The notes under the pieces: generated by a model
Told to the model about the DNA's origin: nothing
Database searches by the model: none
The model's input: the letters and a program-made list of their open reading frames with translations, nothing else
Position numbers and translations under genes: made by a program
Origin: JANNPJ01 sp965200525
Lineage (GTDB): Bacteria; Actinomycetota; Actinomycetes; Actinomycetales; Kineosporiaceae
Direction of reading: 5' to 3'
DNA: 64,000 bases
Assembly: GCA_965200525.1 (NCBI GenBank)
Contig: OZ241368.1
Coordinates: 7,254,001-7,318,000, forward strand
Shown here: one piece after another, positions 24,741-33,181 of the stretch
Numbering within the stretch: the first letter of the stretch is position 1
Layout: each line of letters opens with the position of its first letter

Positions 24741-25723
24741 GCATCACCGTGCCGGCCCCGACACCGTCTCCCCCGCCGCCGGCCGAGCGCTCCGGTCGGG
24801 AGGCCTACCGCGACCTGTTGAAGACCCTGGTTGCGGCCAACGAACGGCTGGTCTGCCTCGACAGTGACACCGGCCTGTTCACCCGCGCGGACTTTCCCGA
24901 GGCCACGCAGCGGTACGTCAACGTCGGAATCGCCGAGCACACCATGATGGGGGCTGCCTCCGGCCTGGCCCGCGAGGGGCGCATGCCGGTCGTGAACACC
25001 ATGGCCGCCTTCGCCTCCTCGCGGGCGATCGAGGCCGTGAAGATCGACATCGCTCTGGGTAATCTGCCGGTGCGCATTGTGGCCACCCATTCGGGCGTGT
25101 CGGCCGGCCATCTCGGACCCACCCACCACGCCCTGGAAGACCTGGCGGCCATGCGGGTCCTGCCGAACATGACGGTCGTCGTCCCGGCCGACGCCGAAGC
25201 CACCGAGGAGCTCTTCACCCAGGCCTTGGGGCTGCCGGGCCCGGTGTACATGCGCCTGGGCCGGCATGCCACGGCCCCGGTGCCGGTGCGCGGGCGACTG
25301 GTCCTGGGCCAGGCACAGACCTTGCGCTGGGGCGGGGACATCACCCTGGCGGCCTGCGGCGCCCTGCCGGTCCTGATGGCCATCGAGGCCGCCGACATCC
25401 TGAGCTCGCAGGGAATCTCGGCGACGGTCATGAACGTGCACACCGTGAAGCCGCTGGACGTACCCGCCCTGGCCGCCGCCGCCAGCATCACCGGAACCGT
25501 TATCACCATCGAGGAGCACTGGCAGGTAGGCGGTTTCGGCTCGGCCGTCGCCGAGGCCCTGTCCGCCCTGAGCTCGGCGCGCGTCCTGCGGATGGGGATG
25601 CCGGACGAGTTCGTCCCGGTGGCCGGCAGCCAGGAGTACCTGCTGGCCCGAGCGGGCATCACGGCCGCATCCATCGCTGAGCGTGCCCGCACGGCGCTGA
25701 ACGACTCCTGGAGGACCTCGTGA
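24737..25723 (+). CDS. Transketolase, C-terminal subunit
   Basis: This 328-residue protein provides the pyrimidine-binding and C-terminal domains of the split transketolase. YVNVGIAEHTMMGAASGLA carries the Glu that activates ThDP, followed by VATHSGVSAGHLGPTHHALE and the C-terminal domain around EEHWQVGGFGSAV. The N-terminal 20 residues are Pro-rich and unusual. The GTG at 24737 overlaps the preceding stop (GTGA), and its own stop overlaps the GTG of the ligase. The two subunits should form one enzyme. Confidence 0.95.
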   Translation: MSITVPAPTPSPPPPAERSGREAYRDLLKTLVAANERLVCLDSDTGLFTRADFPEATQRYVNVGIAEHTMMGAASGLAREGRMPVVNTMAAFASSRAIEAVKIDIALGNLPVRIVATHSGVSAGHLGPTHHALEDLAAMRVLPNMTVVVPADAEATEELFTQALGLPGPVYMRLGRHATAPVPVRGRLVLGQAQTLRWGGDITLAACGALPVLMAIEAADILSSQGISATVMNVHTVKPLDVPALAAAASITGTVITIEEHWQVGGFGSAVAEALSALSSARVLRMGMPDEFVPVAGSQEYLLARAGITAASIAERARTALNDSWRTS

Positions 25724-27420
25724 GCTCTGCCGCCCGGCCCGAGCACGCGCCCCACAGGGCGCCCGACTCGCTGCCCGATACCTCGACCGACTCTCTGCCC
25801 GACTACCGCGCGTCCGGCTGGTGGCGCGACGAAACCGTGATGGACGACCTGCGGCGCGCGGTCGCCGCGCATCCGGATCGAGCGGCGCTGATCTGCTACC
25901 AGCAGGACACCACGGTCGTGCTCAGCTACCGCGAACTGGCCGCCCGGGTCGAGCGCATCGCCGCCAACCTGGTGCGTCTGGGGATCCGGCCGGCGGAGGT
26001 CGTGACCCTGCACCTGCCCAACTCCTGGGAACTGGTGGCGCTGTGCCTGGCGTGCGTGCGGGCCGGTGCGGTTCCCGGGCCGGTCGTGCCCATCATGCGC
26101 CGGCGCGAGGTGGAGTTCATGACCCGTCTGACGGCCAGCCCGATGTACATCGCCCCGGCGCACTACCGTGGACTGTTCGGCCGGCAGCTGGGCCGCGAAG
26201 TCGCCGCCGCGGTCACCAGCCTGCGCCACCAGGTCGTGGTGGCCGGCCCGGCCCTGCCGGGACAGACCTCGCTGGCTGCCGGCGACACCAGCCTCGACTT
26301 CGAACGTGACCTGCTGCTGGCTGATCCCGGACCGGTCGACCTGGACGCCCGGGAGTCCCGAGCTGACGATCCGGGGCAGATCATGTTCACCTCGGGTACC
26401 ACCGGGGAGCCCAAGGGAGTCGTGCACACCCACAACACGCTGTACGCGATGAACAAGGCCCAGGCCGACGTCTTGCACCTGGGCCCGGACGAGGTAACGG
26501 CCATGGGCTCGCCCACCACACACCAGGCCGGATACACCTGGAACTTCCTGATGCCCCTGCAGTTGGGGGCCACGGCGGTGCAGGTCGACGCCTGGAACCC
26601 CGAGGTCATGCTCGACGCCCTGCAGGACCAGAAGGTCACCTTCTTCATGGGCGCCCCGACGTTCCTGTCGGATCTGATCGAGGCCCAGCGCGCCCGCCCC
26701 CGCGACCTGTCGGCACTGCACACGTTCGCCACCGGCAGCGCCCCCATCGCACCCTCCCTGGTCGAGGATGCCCTGGAGGTGCTCGGCTGTCGGGTCTACG
26801 CCCTGTGGGGCATGAGCGAGAACGGTTGCGTCACGATCACGCGCCCCGAGCAGGAACCCCTGCGGGCCGCGCACAGCGACGGGGTCGCGGTGCCGGGCAT
26901 GCAGGTGCGCATCGTCGACGAGGACGGCCAGGCGGTGAGCGACGGGCGCGCCGGCGCGCTGCAGGTACGAGGAGCCTCCCAGTGCGAGGGCTACTTCATG
27001 CGCCCGGACGTGTACGCGGCCTCGCTCACGCCGGACGGCTGGTTCGAGACCGGCGACCTAGCCCGGGACGACGGGTACGGCGGGATCCGGATCACCGGAC
27101 GGGTGAAGGACCTGATCATGCGCGGGGCCGAGAACATCCCCGCCGTCGAGGTGGAGGCCTCGCTGCTGAGGATGCCCAACGTGCGAGATGTCGCCGTCGT
27201 CGCCTATCCCGACGATCGCCTGGGTGAACGCGCCTGCGCGGTCCTGGTCCCCCAGGACGAGCCACCGACGCTGCAGGAGGTCCAGGCCCATCTCAGTCTT
27301 GTCGGCATGGCCAAGAACTACTGGCCCGAGCGCCTCGAGGTGGTCTCGGCCCTGCCGCGCACCCCCTCGGGAAAGATCCAGAAATTCGCCCTGCGAGAGC
27401 AACTGCGCGAGGCGAGCTAA
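25720..27420 (+). CDS. AMP-dependent acyl-CoA synthetase/ligase
   Basis: This protein of about 566 residues belongs to the ANL adenylating superfamily. The phosphate loop MFTSGTTGEPKGVVHTH (about residue 225), YALWGMSENG, the GWFETGDLA hinge and the C-terminal catalytic Lys in PRTPSGKIQKFAL are intact. It looks closest to cyclohexanecarboxylate/fatty-acyl CoA ligases rather than NRPS A domains. There is no fused carrier domain. It would activate a carboxylic acid as CoA or carrier thioester. Its GTG start overlaps the transketolase stop, making it the last gene of the carrier operon. The substrate could be the released amino acid or an acyl starter; this is unresolved. Confidence 0.9.
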   Translation: MSSAARPEHAPHRAPDSLPDTSTDSLPDYRASGWWRDETVMDDLRRAVAAHPDRAALICYQQDTTVVLSYRELAARVERIAANLVRLGIRPAEVVTLHLPNSWELVALCLACVRAGAVPGPVVPIMRRREVEFMTRLTASPMYIAPAHYRGLFGRQLGREVAAAVTSLRHQVVVAGPALPGQTSLAAGDTSLDFERDLLLADPGPVDLDARESRADDPGQIMFTSGTTGEPKGVVHTHNTLYAMNKAQADVLHLGPDEVTAMGSPTTHQAGYTWNFLMPLQLGATAVQVDAWNPEVMLDALQDQKVTFFMGAPTFLSDLIEAQRARPRDLSALHTFATGSAPIAPSLVEDALEVLGCRVYALWGMSENGCVTITRPEQEPLRAAHSDGVAVPGMQVRIVDEDGQAVSDGRAGALQVRGASQCEGYFMRPDVYAASLTPDGWFETGDLARDDGYGGIRITGRVKDLIMRGAENIPAVEVEASLLRMPNVRDVAVVAYPDDRLGERACAVLVPQDEPPTLQEVQAHLSLVGMAKNYWPERLEVVSALPRTPSGKIQKFALREQLREAS

Positions 27421-27455
27421 CTCTTCCCGGGACCACCGACGTCCTGGGGCACCCA

Positions 27456-27476
27456 ACGCGTGAACGGCTCACGCGT
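27456..27476. promoter_or_regulatory. Palindrome ACGCGTGA-N5-TCACGCGT
   Basis: Perfect 8-bp arms, with the dyad ending 41 bp before the ATG of the exporter gene and 35 bp after the ligase stop. It may be an operator controlling the exporter, as TetR-type sites often look, or a weak terminator for the preceding operon. Confidence 0.45.
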
Positions 27477-27517
27477 CGCACAACCTGTGCACCACCGAAC
27501 CGGAAGGAAGAACCACC

Positions 27518-29014
27518 ATGGCGACTCGAGCTGAGAGCAGCGCCACCAAAACGCTGCTGCTTCTGTGCTGCGCGCAATTCATGCTGGTGCTCGACTTCGC
27601 GATCGTGAACATCGCGTTGCCCTCCATCCAGCGGGCTCTGGACTTCACCGAAGGCGCTCTGCCCTGGGTGATCGGCGCCTACGCGTTGTTCTTCGGCGGC
27701 TTCCTGCTCGTCGGCGGGCGGGCCGGGGACCTGTTCGGGCGCAAGCGGATGTTCGTCGGCGGTCTGGTCCTGTTCACCGCCGCGTCGCTGGTCGCCGGGC
27801 TGGCCAACAGCCCGCTCATGCTGATCATCGCTCGGGCCAGCCAGGGGCTGGCCGCTGCGGCCGTGTCCCCGGCCGTCCTGGCCCTGATCGCCATCGCCTA
27901 CCCCGAGGGGCGCAAGCGGGCCATGGCCATGGGCGTCTTCGGGGCCGTGGCCTCGGCCGGCTTCTCGTGCGGAGTCCTGTTCGGAGGGCTGCTCACGCAG
28001 GCCTTCGGGTGGCGCTCGGTCATGTTCGTCAACGTGCCGGTCGGCATCGTGCTCATCGCCTTCGCGGTCAAGATGCTGGTGGCCGATCACGCGGCGGCCA
28101 TCCGCCAGCGGGTCGACGTTGTGGGCGCGGTCCTGATCACCGGTGGGATCTGCACCATCCTGTACGCGCTCACTGTTGCCGCCGACAAGGGCTGGTCCTC
28201 GGCCACCGTGGTCTGGTGCCTGATCTCCGGCGGCGTCGCCGTGGCCCTGTTCATCGCCCTGGAGGCCACTCTCGGCGCTCGCGGTGGCTCGCCGCTGGTG
28301 CCGCTGGGCATCTTCAACAACCGCAGCCTGGTGGCCGGGGATCTGATCTCCTTCCTGTCCGGTGGCGTCATGTCCGTGTCCACCTACTTCATCACCCTGT
28401 ACATGCAGGAAGCCCTGGGATACTCGGCCATGAAGGCCGGTCTGGCGTTCTTCCCGCAGGCGTTCGTGGTGTTCCTGGCGGCCAAGTTCGTGGCCGACTG
28501 GACCGGTACCAAGGGACCGCGCCCTCTGCTCATCGTCGGCGCGCTGCTGCTGACGGCCGGCTCCCTGCTGCTGGCGTTCGTGCCGGCCGACGCGAGCTTC
28601 CTGCTCAACCTGCTGCCCGGCGGTGTCCTGATCGGACTCGGGGTCACCGTGATGCTCATCGCGACGGCCGTCTCGGCCACGGCCGGGGTGCGCCCCCAGC
28701 AGCTCGGGCTGGCCTCGGGCATCTACAACTCCAGCAGGCAGCTCGGGGTCGGGATGTGCCTGGCCCTGGCGGTCACCCTGGCCGACGTCGGCCCGCAGAC
28801 CAACCCCCAGGATGTTTCGGGATATCACGTCGCGTTCGGTATCTCGGCGGGCCTGTCGATTCTGATCGCCCTGTTCGCGGTGGCGCTGCCCCTGGCCAAG
28901 CCGATCAACCCCTTCGCTCACGCCCCGGAGGCCGACAAGGCCGCCGATGCTCAGAGCCCCGACAGCACGTCGAGCACCTCCAGCGGCATCCCGGTCACGG
29001 CCGGCGCCGAGTAG
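27518..29014 (+). CDS. MFS drug exporter (DHA2, 14-TM type)
   Basis: This 498-residue membrane protein has the look of the DHA2 family of proton-driven multidrug exporters. LVLDFAIVNIALPSIQRAL in TM1, the cytoplasmic GGRAGDLFGRKRMFVGG loop after TM2 and about 14 hydrophobic segments support this. The C-terminal tail is Ser/Thr-rich and cytoplasmic. It follows the carrier operon by 98 bp, with a palindrome between, and precedes the flavin hydroxylase. It likely exports the cluster product and gives self-resistance. The ATG at 27518 has a GGAAGGAAG ribosome site. Confidence 0.95.
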   Translation: MATRAESSATKTLLLLCCAQFMLVLDFAIVNIALPSIQRALDFTEGALPWVIGAYALFFGGFLLVGGRAGDLFGRKRMFVGGLVLFTAASLVAGLANSPLMLIIARASQGLAAAAVSPAVLALIAIAYPEGRKRAMAMGVFGAVASAGFSCGVLFGGLLTQAFGWRSVMFVNVPVGIVLIAFAVKMLVADHAAAIRQRVDVVGAVLITGGICTILYALTVAADKGWSSATVVWCLISGGVAVALFIALEATLGARGGSPLVPLGIFNNRSLVAGDLISFLSGGVMSVSTYFITLYMQEALGYSAMKAGLAFFPQAFVVFLAAKFVADWTGTKGPRPLLIVGALLLTAGSLLLAFVPADASFLLNLLPGGVLIGLGVTVMLIATAVSATAGVRPQQLGLASGIYNSSRQLGVGMCLALAVTLADVGPQTNPQDVSGYHVAFGISAGLSILIALFAVALPLAKPINPFAHAPEADKAADAQSPDSTSSTSSGIPVTAGAE

Positions 29015-29022
29015 TCCACCTC

Positions 29023-29058
29023 CCGCAGGGCCGGCCCACATCTGGGCCGGCCCTGCGG
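29023..29058. terminator. Hairpin terminator/attenuator after the exporter
   Basis: A perfect 16-bp GC-rich stem (CCGCAGGGCCGGCCCA and its complement) with a 4-nt loop starts 8 bp after the exporter stop. No T-run follows, as is common in actinobacteria. It lies between two plus-strand genes, so it could end the exporter transcript or attenuate readthrough. Confidence 0.7.
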
Positions 29059-29102
29059 CCTGTGTGCCCTGTACGTCAAACGACCACCTGGGAGACGGAT
29101 CC

Positions 29103-30398
29103 ATGTCGACAACGATCATCGCCGGTGGTGGCATCGGCGGACTGGCCACAGCCCTGTCCCTGGCTCGGCACGAGCACCGGGTGCAGGTACTCGAGCGCCG
29201 CGATGCGTTCGCGGAGATCGGGGCCGGGATTCAACTGGCCCCCAACGCCTTCCGATGCCTGGATCTGCTGGGCGTCGGGCCCGCGGTTCGTGCCGACGCG
29301 GTCTTCATCGACGAACTGCGCTTCATGGACGGCACGAGCGGCCGGAAGGTGGCCGCCATGGCGCTGACCGAGGACTACCGCTCACGCTTCGGCGGCCCCT
29401 ATGCCGTGATCGCTCGCTCCGACCTCTACCAGGCGCTCCTGCGTGGATGCCAGGCGCATCCGTCCATCGATCTGCTCACCGGTCAGCACGTCGTCGGGTA
29501 CCAGAACTCCCCTGGCGCGGTCAGCGCCCTCACCGCTGCCGGCGATCGCTTCGTGGGCACCGCCCTGATCGGCGCCGACGGATTGCGCTCACGAGTGCGG
29601 GCGCAGCTGGCCGCCGACGGGCGCCCCCGGATCTCCGGACACAGCATCTACCGCTCCACCATTGCGATGGACGACGTTCCAGTACGTCTGCGCTCCAACT
29701 CGGTCACCTTGTGGGCCGGGCCGAAATGGCACTTCGTGCACTACCCGATCGGGGCGGGTCGATACCTCAACCTGGCCGCCACACGCGATGACGGCGCCGA
29801 GCACGAAATGAGCGGCGACCCGGTATCGCGCGAGCATGTTCTGGCCCAGTTCCCCGGCCTCGGTCACGCCGCCGGCGACCTGCTGGCCCTGGGCCGGGAC
29901 TGGCGCACCTGGGTGCTGTGTGACCGCGATCCCATCCACACCTGGACCGATGGACGGGTCGCATTGCTCGGGGACGCCGCGCACCCGATGCTGCAGTACG
30001 CCGCTCAGGGTGCCTGCATGGCCTTGGAGGACGCGGTGGTGATCGGCCGGCATCTGTCCGCGTCGAAGAGGGGCGCGCCCGACGAGGACATTCCCGCCCG
30101 GCTGCAGGCCTACGCCGACGAGCGACGCACCCGCACAGCGCGCACCCAGCTGGTGTCCCGGGAGATGGGCCGCCAGCTGTACCACCCCGCCGGCGCAGCC
30201 GCCGGGCAGCGAAACGCGATGCTTTCGGCGTTGAGCACTTCGCAGCTGCACGACCGGGTCGCCTGGCTGCACGCCGGGCCGGCCGCGGACGTACAGACCG
30301 ATGGCCCGACCAGTGTCCCGGCCGGTGCCCCGGTCGACGTCCCGGCCGATGCCTCGGACGATTTCTCGGGTGATCTGCGGGCCCGGCCGGCGGCGTGA
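29103..30398 (+). CDS. FAD-dependent aromatic hydroxylase (salicylate/3-hydroxybenzoate hydroxylase-like)
   Basis: This 431-residue class A flavoprotein monooxygenase has FAD-binding IIAGGGIGGLATALSLA, the AEIGAGIQLAPNAFRCLDLL motif typical of salicylate 1- and 3-hydroxybenzoate 6-hydroxylases, and the second FAD motif VALLGDAAHPMLQYAAQGA near residue 295. It would hydroxylate an electron-rich aromatic acid using NAD(P)H. In this cluster, salicylate, 3-hydroxyanthranilate or the finished benzoxazole are natural candidates; detoxifying excess salicylate is another option. The last 40 residues are a Val/Pro/Asp-rich tail without a known domain. The ATG at 29103 has a GGGAG site 8 nt upstream. 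Confidence 0.93.
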   Translation: MSTTIIAGGGIGGLATALSLARHEHRVQVLERRDAFAEIGAGIQLAPNAFRCLDLLGVGPAVRADAVFIDELRFMDGTSGRKVAAMALTEDYRSRFGGPYAVIARSDLYQALLRGCQAHPSIDLLTGQHVVGYQNSPGAVSALTAAGDRFVGTALIGADGLRSRVRAQLAADGRPRISGHSIYRSTIAMDDVPVRLRSNSVTLWAGPKWHFVHYPIGAGRYLNLAATRDDGAEHEMSGDPVSREHVLAQFPGLGHAAGDLLALGRDWRTWVLCDRDPIHTWTDGRVALLGDAAHPMLQYAAQGACMALEDAVVIGRHLSASKRGAPDEDIPARLQAYADERRTRTARTQLVSREMGRQLYHPAGAAAGQRNAMLSALSTSQLHDRVAWLHAGPAADVQTDGPTSVPAGAPVDVPADASDDFSGDLRARPAA

Positions 30399-30425
30399 GA
30401 CTCGCCGTCGCCCGCCCGCGCGCTG

Positions 30426-30463
30426 ACGGGGACACCGGCCACGGGGTGGGCCGGTGTCCCCGT
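30426..30463. terminator. Bidirectional hairpin terminator between convergent operons
   Basis: A perfect 15-bp stem (ACGGGGACACCGGCC and its complement) with an 8-nt loop lies in the 125-bp gap between the hydroxylase gene (plus) and the PhzE-like gene (minus). It should stop both transcripts. Confidence 0.8.
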
Positions 30464-30523
30464 TCATGGTGGCTCGCTGGCCTCACCACCTGGTCGGGGC
30501 ATGGAAGGGGTCCCCTCCGATGC

Positions 30524-32470
30524 TCAGGAGGCGGCGGCCAGGGAGGCCAAGGCCTCGGGCATCGGTACCCGCGGGCCTCGCTGGCTGAGCAGGTGGCGCA
30601 GGGTCCGGGCCAGGATCGCGGCGCCCTGGGGGGTCAGTATCGAGGCCGGGTGGAACTGCACGGATGCGAATCCGGGCCCGCGCAGGGCATGGACCTCGTC
30701 GGTGTCACCTTCGCGCAGGACCTGGATCGCGCCGCGATCGGGATCGGTGCGAAAGGTGTTGGACAGCAGGCTCGCGCTGAAGGTGTTGTAGAAGCCCACG
30801 TCCATCGGCTCGCCGAAGAAGTCGATGGTGCGCTGGACCCCTTGATTGGGAACAGGACGGCGCACGATGTCCAGGCCCAGGACGGAGCTGAGCACCTGGT
30901 GGCCCAGACAGACGGCGAAGAACGGCGTGCCGCCGCCGAGGAGGTCGGCCACGACCGCTCGAAGGCGCGCGATCTTGGGGTCGCTGACGTCGGTCGGGTC
31001 GCCGGGTCCAGGCCCCACGATGACGAGGTGATGATCCTCGATGCGGTAGTCCTCGTCGAAGCGGGCGACGGTGACCTCGAAGCCCAGCGAGGCCAGCAGG
31101 TGCCGGGCCATGGCGGTGAAGGTGTCCTCGGCGTCGATCACCAGCAACCGGGTGCCGGCCACCACGCAGGACCGGCGCGAGCGAGCCTTCGGCTCGTCGA
31201 ACCAGAAGGGCGCCAGGGGCCGGTTGCGAAGCGCCAGGGCCTGGGTCACGGCCGGGTCCTGACCGATCGCGTCCAGATGTGGGCGGGTGCTCGCCTCGTG
31301 CTGGCCGCTGCTCAACGCTCTCAGCAGGCCTTCCGCCTTGGCCCGCGTCTCGGCTGCTTCGCCGGCCGGATCGGAGTCGCGCACCAGCGTGGCCCCCACG
31401 GACAGGCGCAGGTGACCATCGGAGTCGATGTCGGCGGTACGGATGGCGATGGTCGAGTCCAGGGCTGGGCGCCCGTCGCCGTCGCGTCCGATCAGAGCGA
31501 TGGCGCCGGCGTAGTAGGCCCGTCCTTCGGGTTCGAAGCGGGCAATCACCCGGCAGGCGCTCTCCAGCGGGCCACCCGTCACGGTCGGGGCGAACAGGGT
31601 TTCGCGCAGGATGTCCCGCACGTCCATGGTGCTGTGGCCTTCGATCAAGTACTCGGTGTGGGCCACTCGGGCCATCTGCTTGAGGTGCGGTCCACTGACC
31701 CGCCCACCGAGCTCGCAGACACGGCCCATCATCTTGAGTTCCTCGTCCAGGACCATGTACAGCTCACCGGCTTCCTTACGATCAGCCAGGAAGTCCAGGA
31801 CCGCCGGCAGCTGGGCCTCCCCCTCGGGATAGGGATAGGTCCCGCTGATCGGGTTCATCGTCACCGTGCCGGCCTGCACGGTGACGTGACGCTCGGGCGA
31901 GGACCCGATGAAGGTGCGTCCGCCCGCGCGGACCAGGAAGGTCCAGTGCGCGCCGGGGTCGCGCCCCAGCAGGCGCCGATAGAAGGCCAGAGCCGTGGCT
32001 GTCGACCAGTCGCTGACGTCGGCGCAGTATGTGCGCTTGATGACGAAGTTCGCTCCAGTGCCCTGGCCGATCTCCTCCGTGAGGATGCGCTGGACGGTGC
32101 GGGCGTACTGCGCGTCGTCGGCGTCGAACCCGCCGCCGATCAGTTCGACCGGCCCGCTCGGCAGCACCTGCAGGACCTCGGCCAGCGCCAGCACGCTCTG
32201 TTCCTGCACGCTCATCGCCAGCAGCGGGCATCCGTCGTCGGGGAACTCGAAGCCCCGCTCGCCGATCTGGCGGTACGGCATCACCGCCAGCACCTCGTGC
32301 CCGGGCCCGCCGTCGGTCGTGAAGGGAATGTCGGCGATGCTCTCCAGGGCCACGCTCTGGCCGATCAGGAGATCGACGCCGGCAGCCATCGCGCTGCCCG
32401 GGCGGTGCAGCAGCGCGAAGGAGGACGTGTTCGGGTCGAGAATGCGCTGCAGCCACGGCGGGGTGCTCAC
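30524..32470 (-). CDS. phzE: PhzE-like 2-amino-2-deoxyisochorismate synthase (TrpE-TrpG fusion)
   Basis: This 648-residue protein fuses a chorismate-binding anthranilate-synthase-like domain (residues 1 to about 420; GTYPYPEGEAQ, ETLFAPTVTGGPLESA) to a glutamine amidotransferase domain (about 450-640; GPGPGDPTD, nucleophile Cys in FFAVCLGHQVLSS, His in VQFHPASIL). Size and order match PhzE, which adds ammonia to chorismate to give 2-amino-2-deoxyisochorismate (ADIC). The following gene is PhzD-like, supporting ADIC rather than anthranilate as product. The third triad residue, normally Glu in FHPES, reads Ala in FHPAS. The GTG at 32470 overlaps the PhzD stop (GTGA). The expected downstream product is 3-hydroxyanthranilate. 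Confidence 0.92.
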   Translation of the reverse strand: MSTPPWLQRILDPNTSSFALLHRPGSAMAAGVDLLIGQSVALESIADIPFTTDGGPGHEVLAVMPYRQIGERGFEFPDDGCPLLAMSVQEQSVLALAEVLQVLPSGPVELIGGGFDADDAQYARTVQRILTEEIGQGTGANFVIKRTYCADVSDWSTATALAFYRRLLGRDPGAHWTFLVRAGGRTFIGSSPERHVTVQAGTVTMNPISGTYPYPEGEAQLPAVLDFLADRKEAGELYMVLDEELKMMGRVCELGGRVSGPHLKQMARVAHTEYLIEGHSTMDVRDILRETLFAPTVTGGPLESACRVIARFEPEGRAYYAGAIALIGRDGDGRPALDSTIAIRTADIDSDGHLRLSVGATLVRDSDPAGEAAETRAKAEGLLRALSSGQHEASTRPHLDAIGQDPAVTQALALRNRPLAPFWFDEPKARSRRSCVVAGTRLLVIDAEDTFTAMARHLLASLGFEVTVARFDEDYRIEDHHLVIVGPGPGDPTDVSDPKIARLRAVVADLLGGGTPFFAVCLGHQVLSSVLGLDIVRRPVPNQGVQRTIDFFGEPMDVGFYNTFSASLLSNTFRTDPDRGAIQVLREGDTDEVHALRGPGFASVQFHPASILTPQGAAILARTLRHLLSQRGPRVPMPEALASLAAAS

Positions 32471-33114
32471 GAGATCTCTCCGTCCATCATCTGCACGGCG
32501 CGCCGGGTCGAAAGGGTGACCGCGCAGCGAGAGGCCGCGTAGTCGAGCGCCAGGCGGTGGTACTCGGAGCTGAAGTCGGCGACTGCGTCGGCCACGATGA
32601 AGGTCTCGATGTCGTGGGAGAAGGCTTCGTGCGCGGTCATCAGGATGCCCACGTGGGCGTAGACGCCGCCGATGACCAGCTGGTCGCGGCCGGTGGAGCG
32701 CATCAGTTCCAGCAAGCCGGTGTTGAAGAAGGCACTGGGACGCCACTTCGTGAACACGGTGTCCTCGGCCGCCGGCTCCAGGGTGGAGACAATCTGGCGG
32801 TGCTCACGCCCGGCCGGCATGCCGGCCCCCCAGAAGTCTCGCAGCAGGCCGCGCTGCTCCCCGCTCATGCCGCCGGGCTGGGCGGTGTAGGTCACGGGCG
32901 CGCCGGCCTGGGTGAAGCGCGTGCGTAGGGCGACCACGTTGGCCAGCAGGTCGCTCATCGGGGCCTGCTGAGCCTCGAACGGGCGCAGGAAGTAGTTCTG
33001 CATGTCGTGGATCAGCAGGACCGCGCGAGTGGCGTCGATGCTCCAGCCGGCCACGTTGTGCGGCAGGTCGGTCTCCACGGGCATGGGATAGGGCTCGATC
33101 GCCGGAATCGCCAT
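32467..33114 (-). CDS. phzD: PhzD-like isochorismatase
   Basis: This 215-residue isochorismatase-family hydrolase matches PhzD across its whole length: MAIPAIEPYPMP at the start, catalytic Asp in LLIHDMQNYFLRPF, VTYTAQPGGMSGEQRGLLRD then FWGAGM, the Lys in FTKWRPSAF and GGVYAHVGILMTAHEAFS. It hydrolyses the vinyl ether of ADIC to trans-2,3-dihydro-3-hydroxyanthranilate and pyruvate. The second of two adjacent ATGs (33114) has the better AGGAG spacing. It lies between the EntA-like SDR (67 bp upstream) and phzE (overlapping). Confidence 0.95.
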   Translation of the reverse strand: MAIPAIEPYPMPVETDLPHNVAGWSIDATRAVLLIHDMQNYFLRPFEAQQAPMSDLLANVVALRTRFTQAGAPVTYTAQPGGMSGEQRGLLRDFWGAGMPAGREHRQIVSTLEPAAEDTVFTKWRPSAFFNTGLLELMRSTGRDQLVIGGVYAHVGILMTAHEAFSHDIETFIVADAVADFSSEYHRLALDYAASRCAVTLSTRRAVQMMDGEIS

Positions 33115-33181
33115 CATGTGCTCCTGGGGGATGCGGTGTGCGGGCTGAGGTGATGAAGAGGGCAGCAGGAAGGAACTGTGG

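Noticed and set aside
16727..25723. Primary lysine or arginine biosynthesis via LysW
   Set aside because: No homoaconitase, homocitrate synthase, LysJ or arginine genes are present, while transketolase, sulfotransferase and encapsulin genes are; secondary metabolism is the better reading.
24805..26874. Open frame of about 689 codons on the minus strand
   Set aside because: Antisense to the transketolase subunit and AMP ligase genes, whose motifs are intact; composition is that of a shadow.
27293..29149. Open frame of about 618 codons on the minus strand
   Set aside because: Entirely antisense to the MFS exporter, very low complexity (Asp, Gly, Gln, Arg) with no domain; the exporter reading frame is unambiguous.
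30395..32542. Open frame of 715 codons on the plus strand
   Set aside because: Antisense to the PhzE-like gene, crosses the strong hairpin at 30426-30463 and has no recognisable motif.
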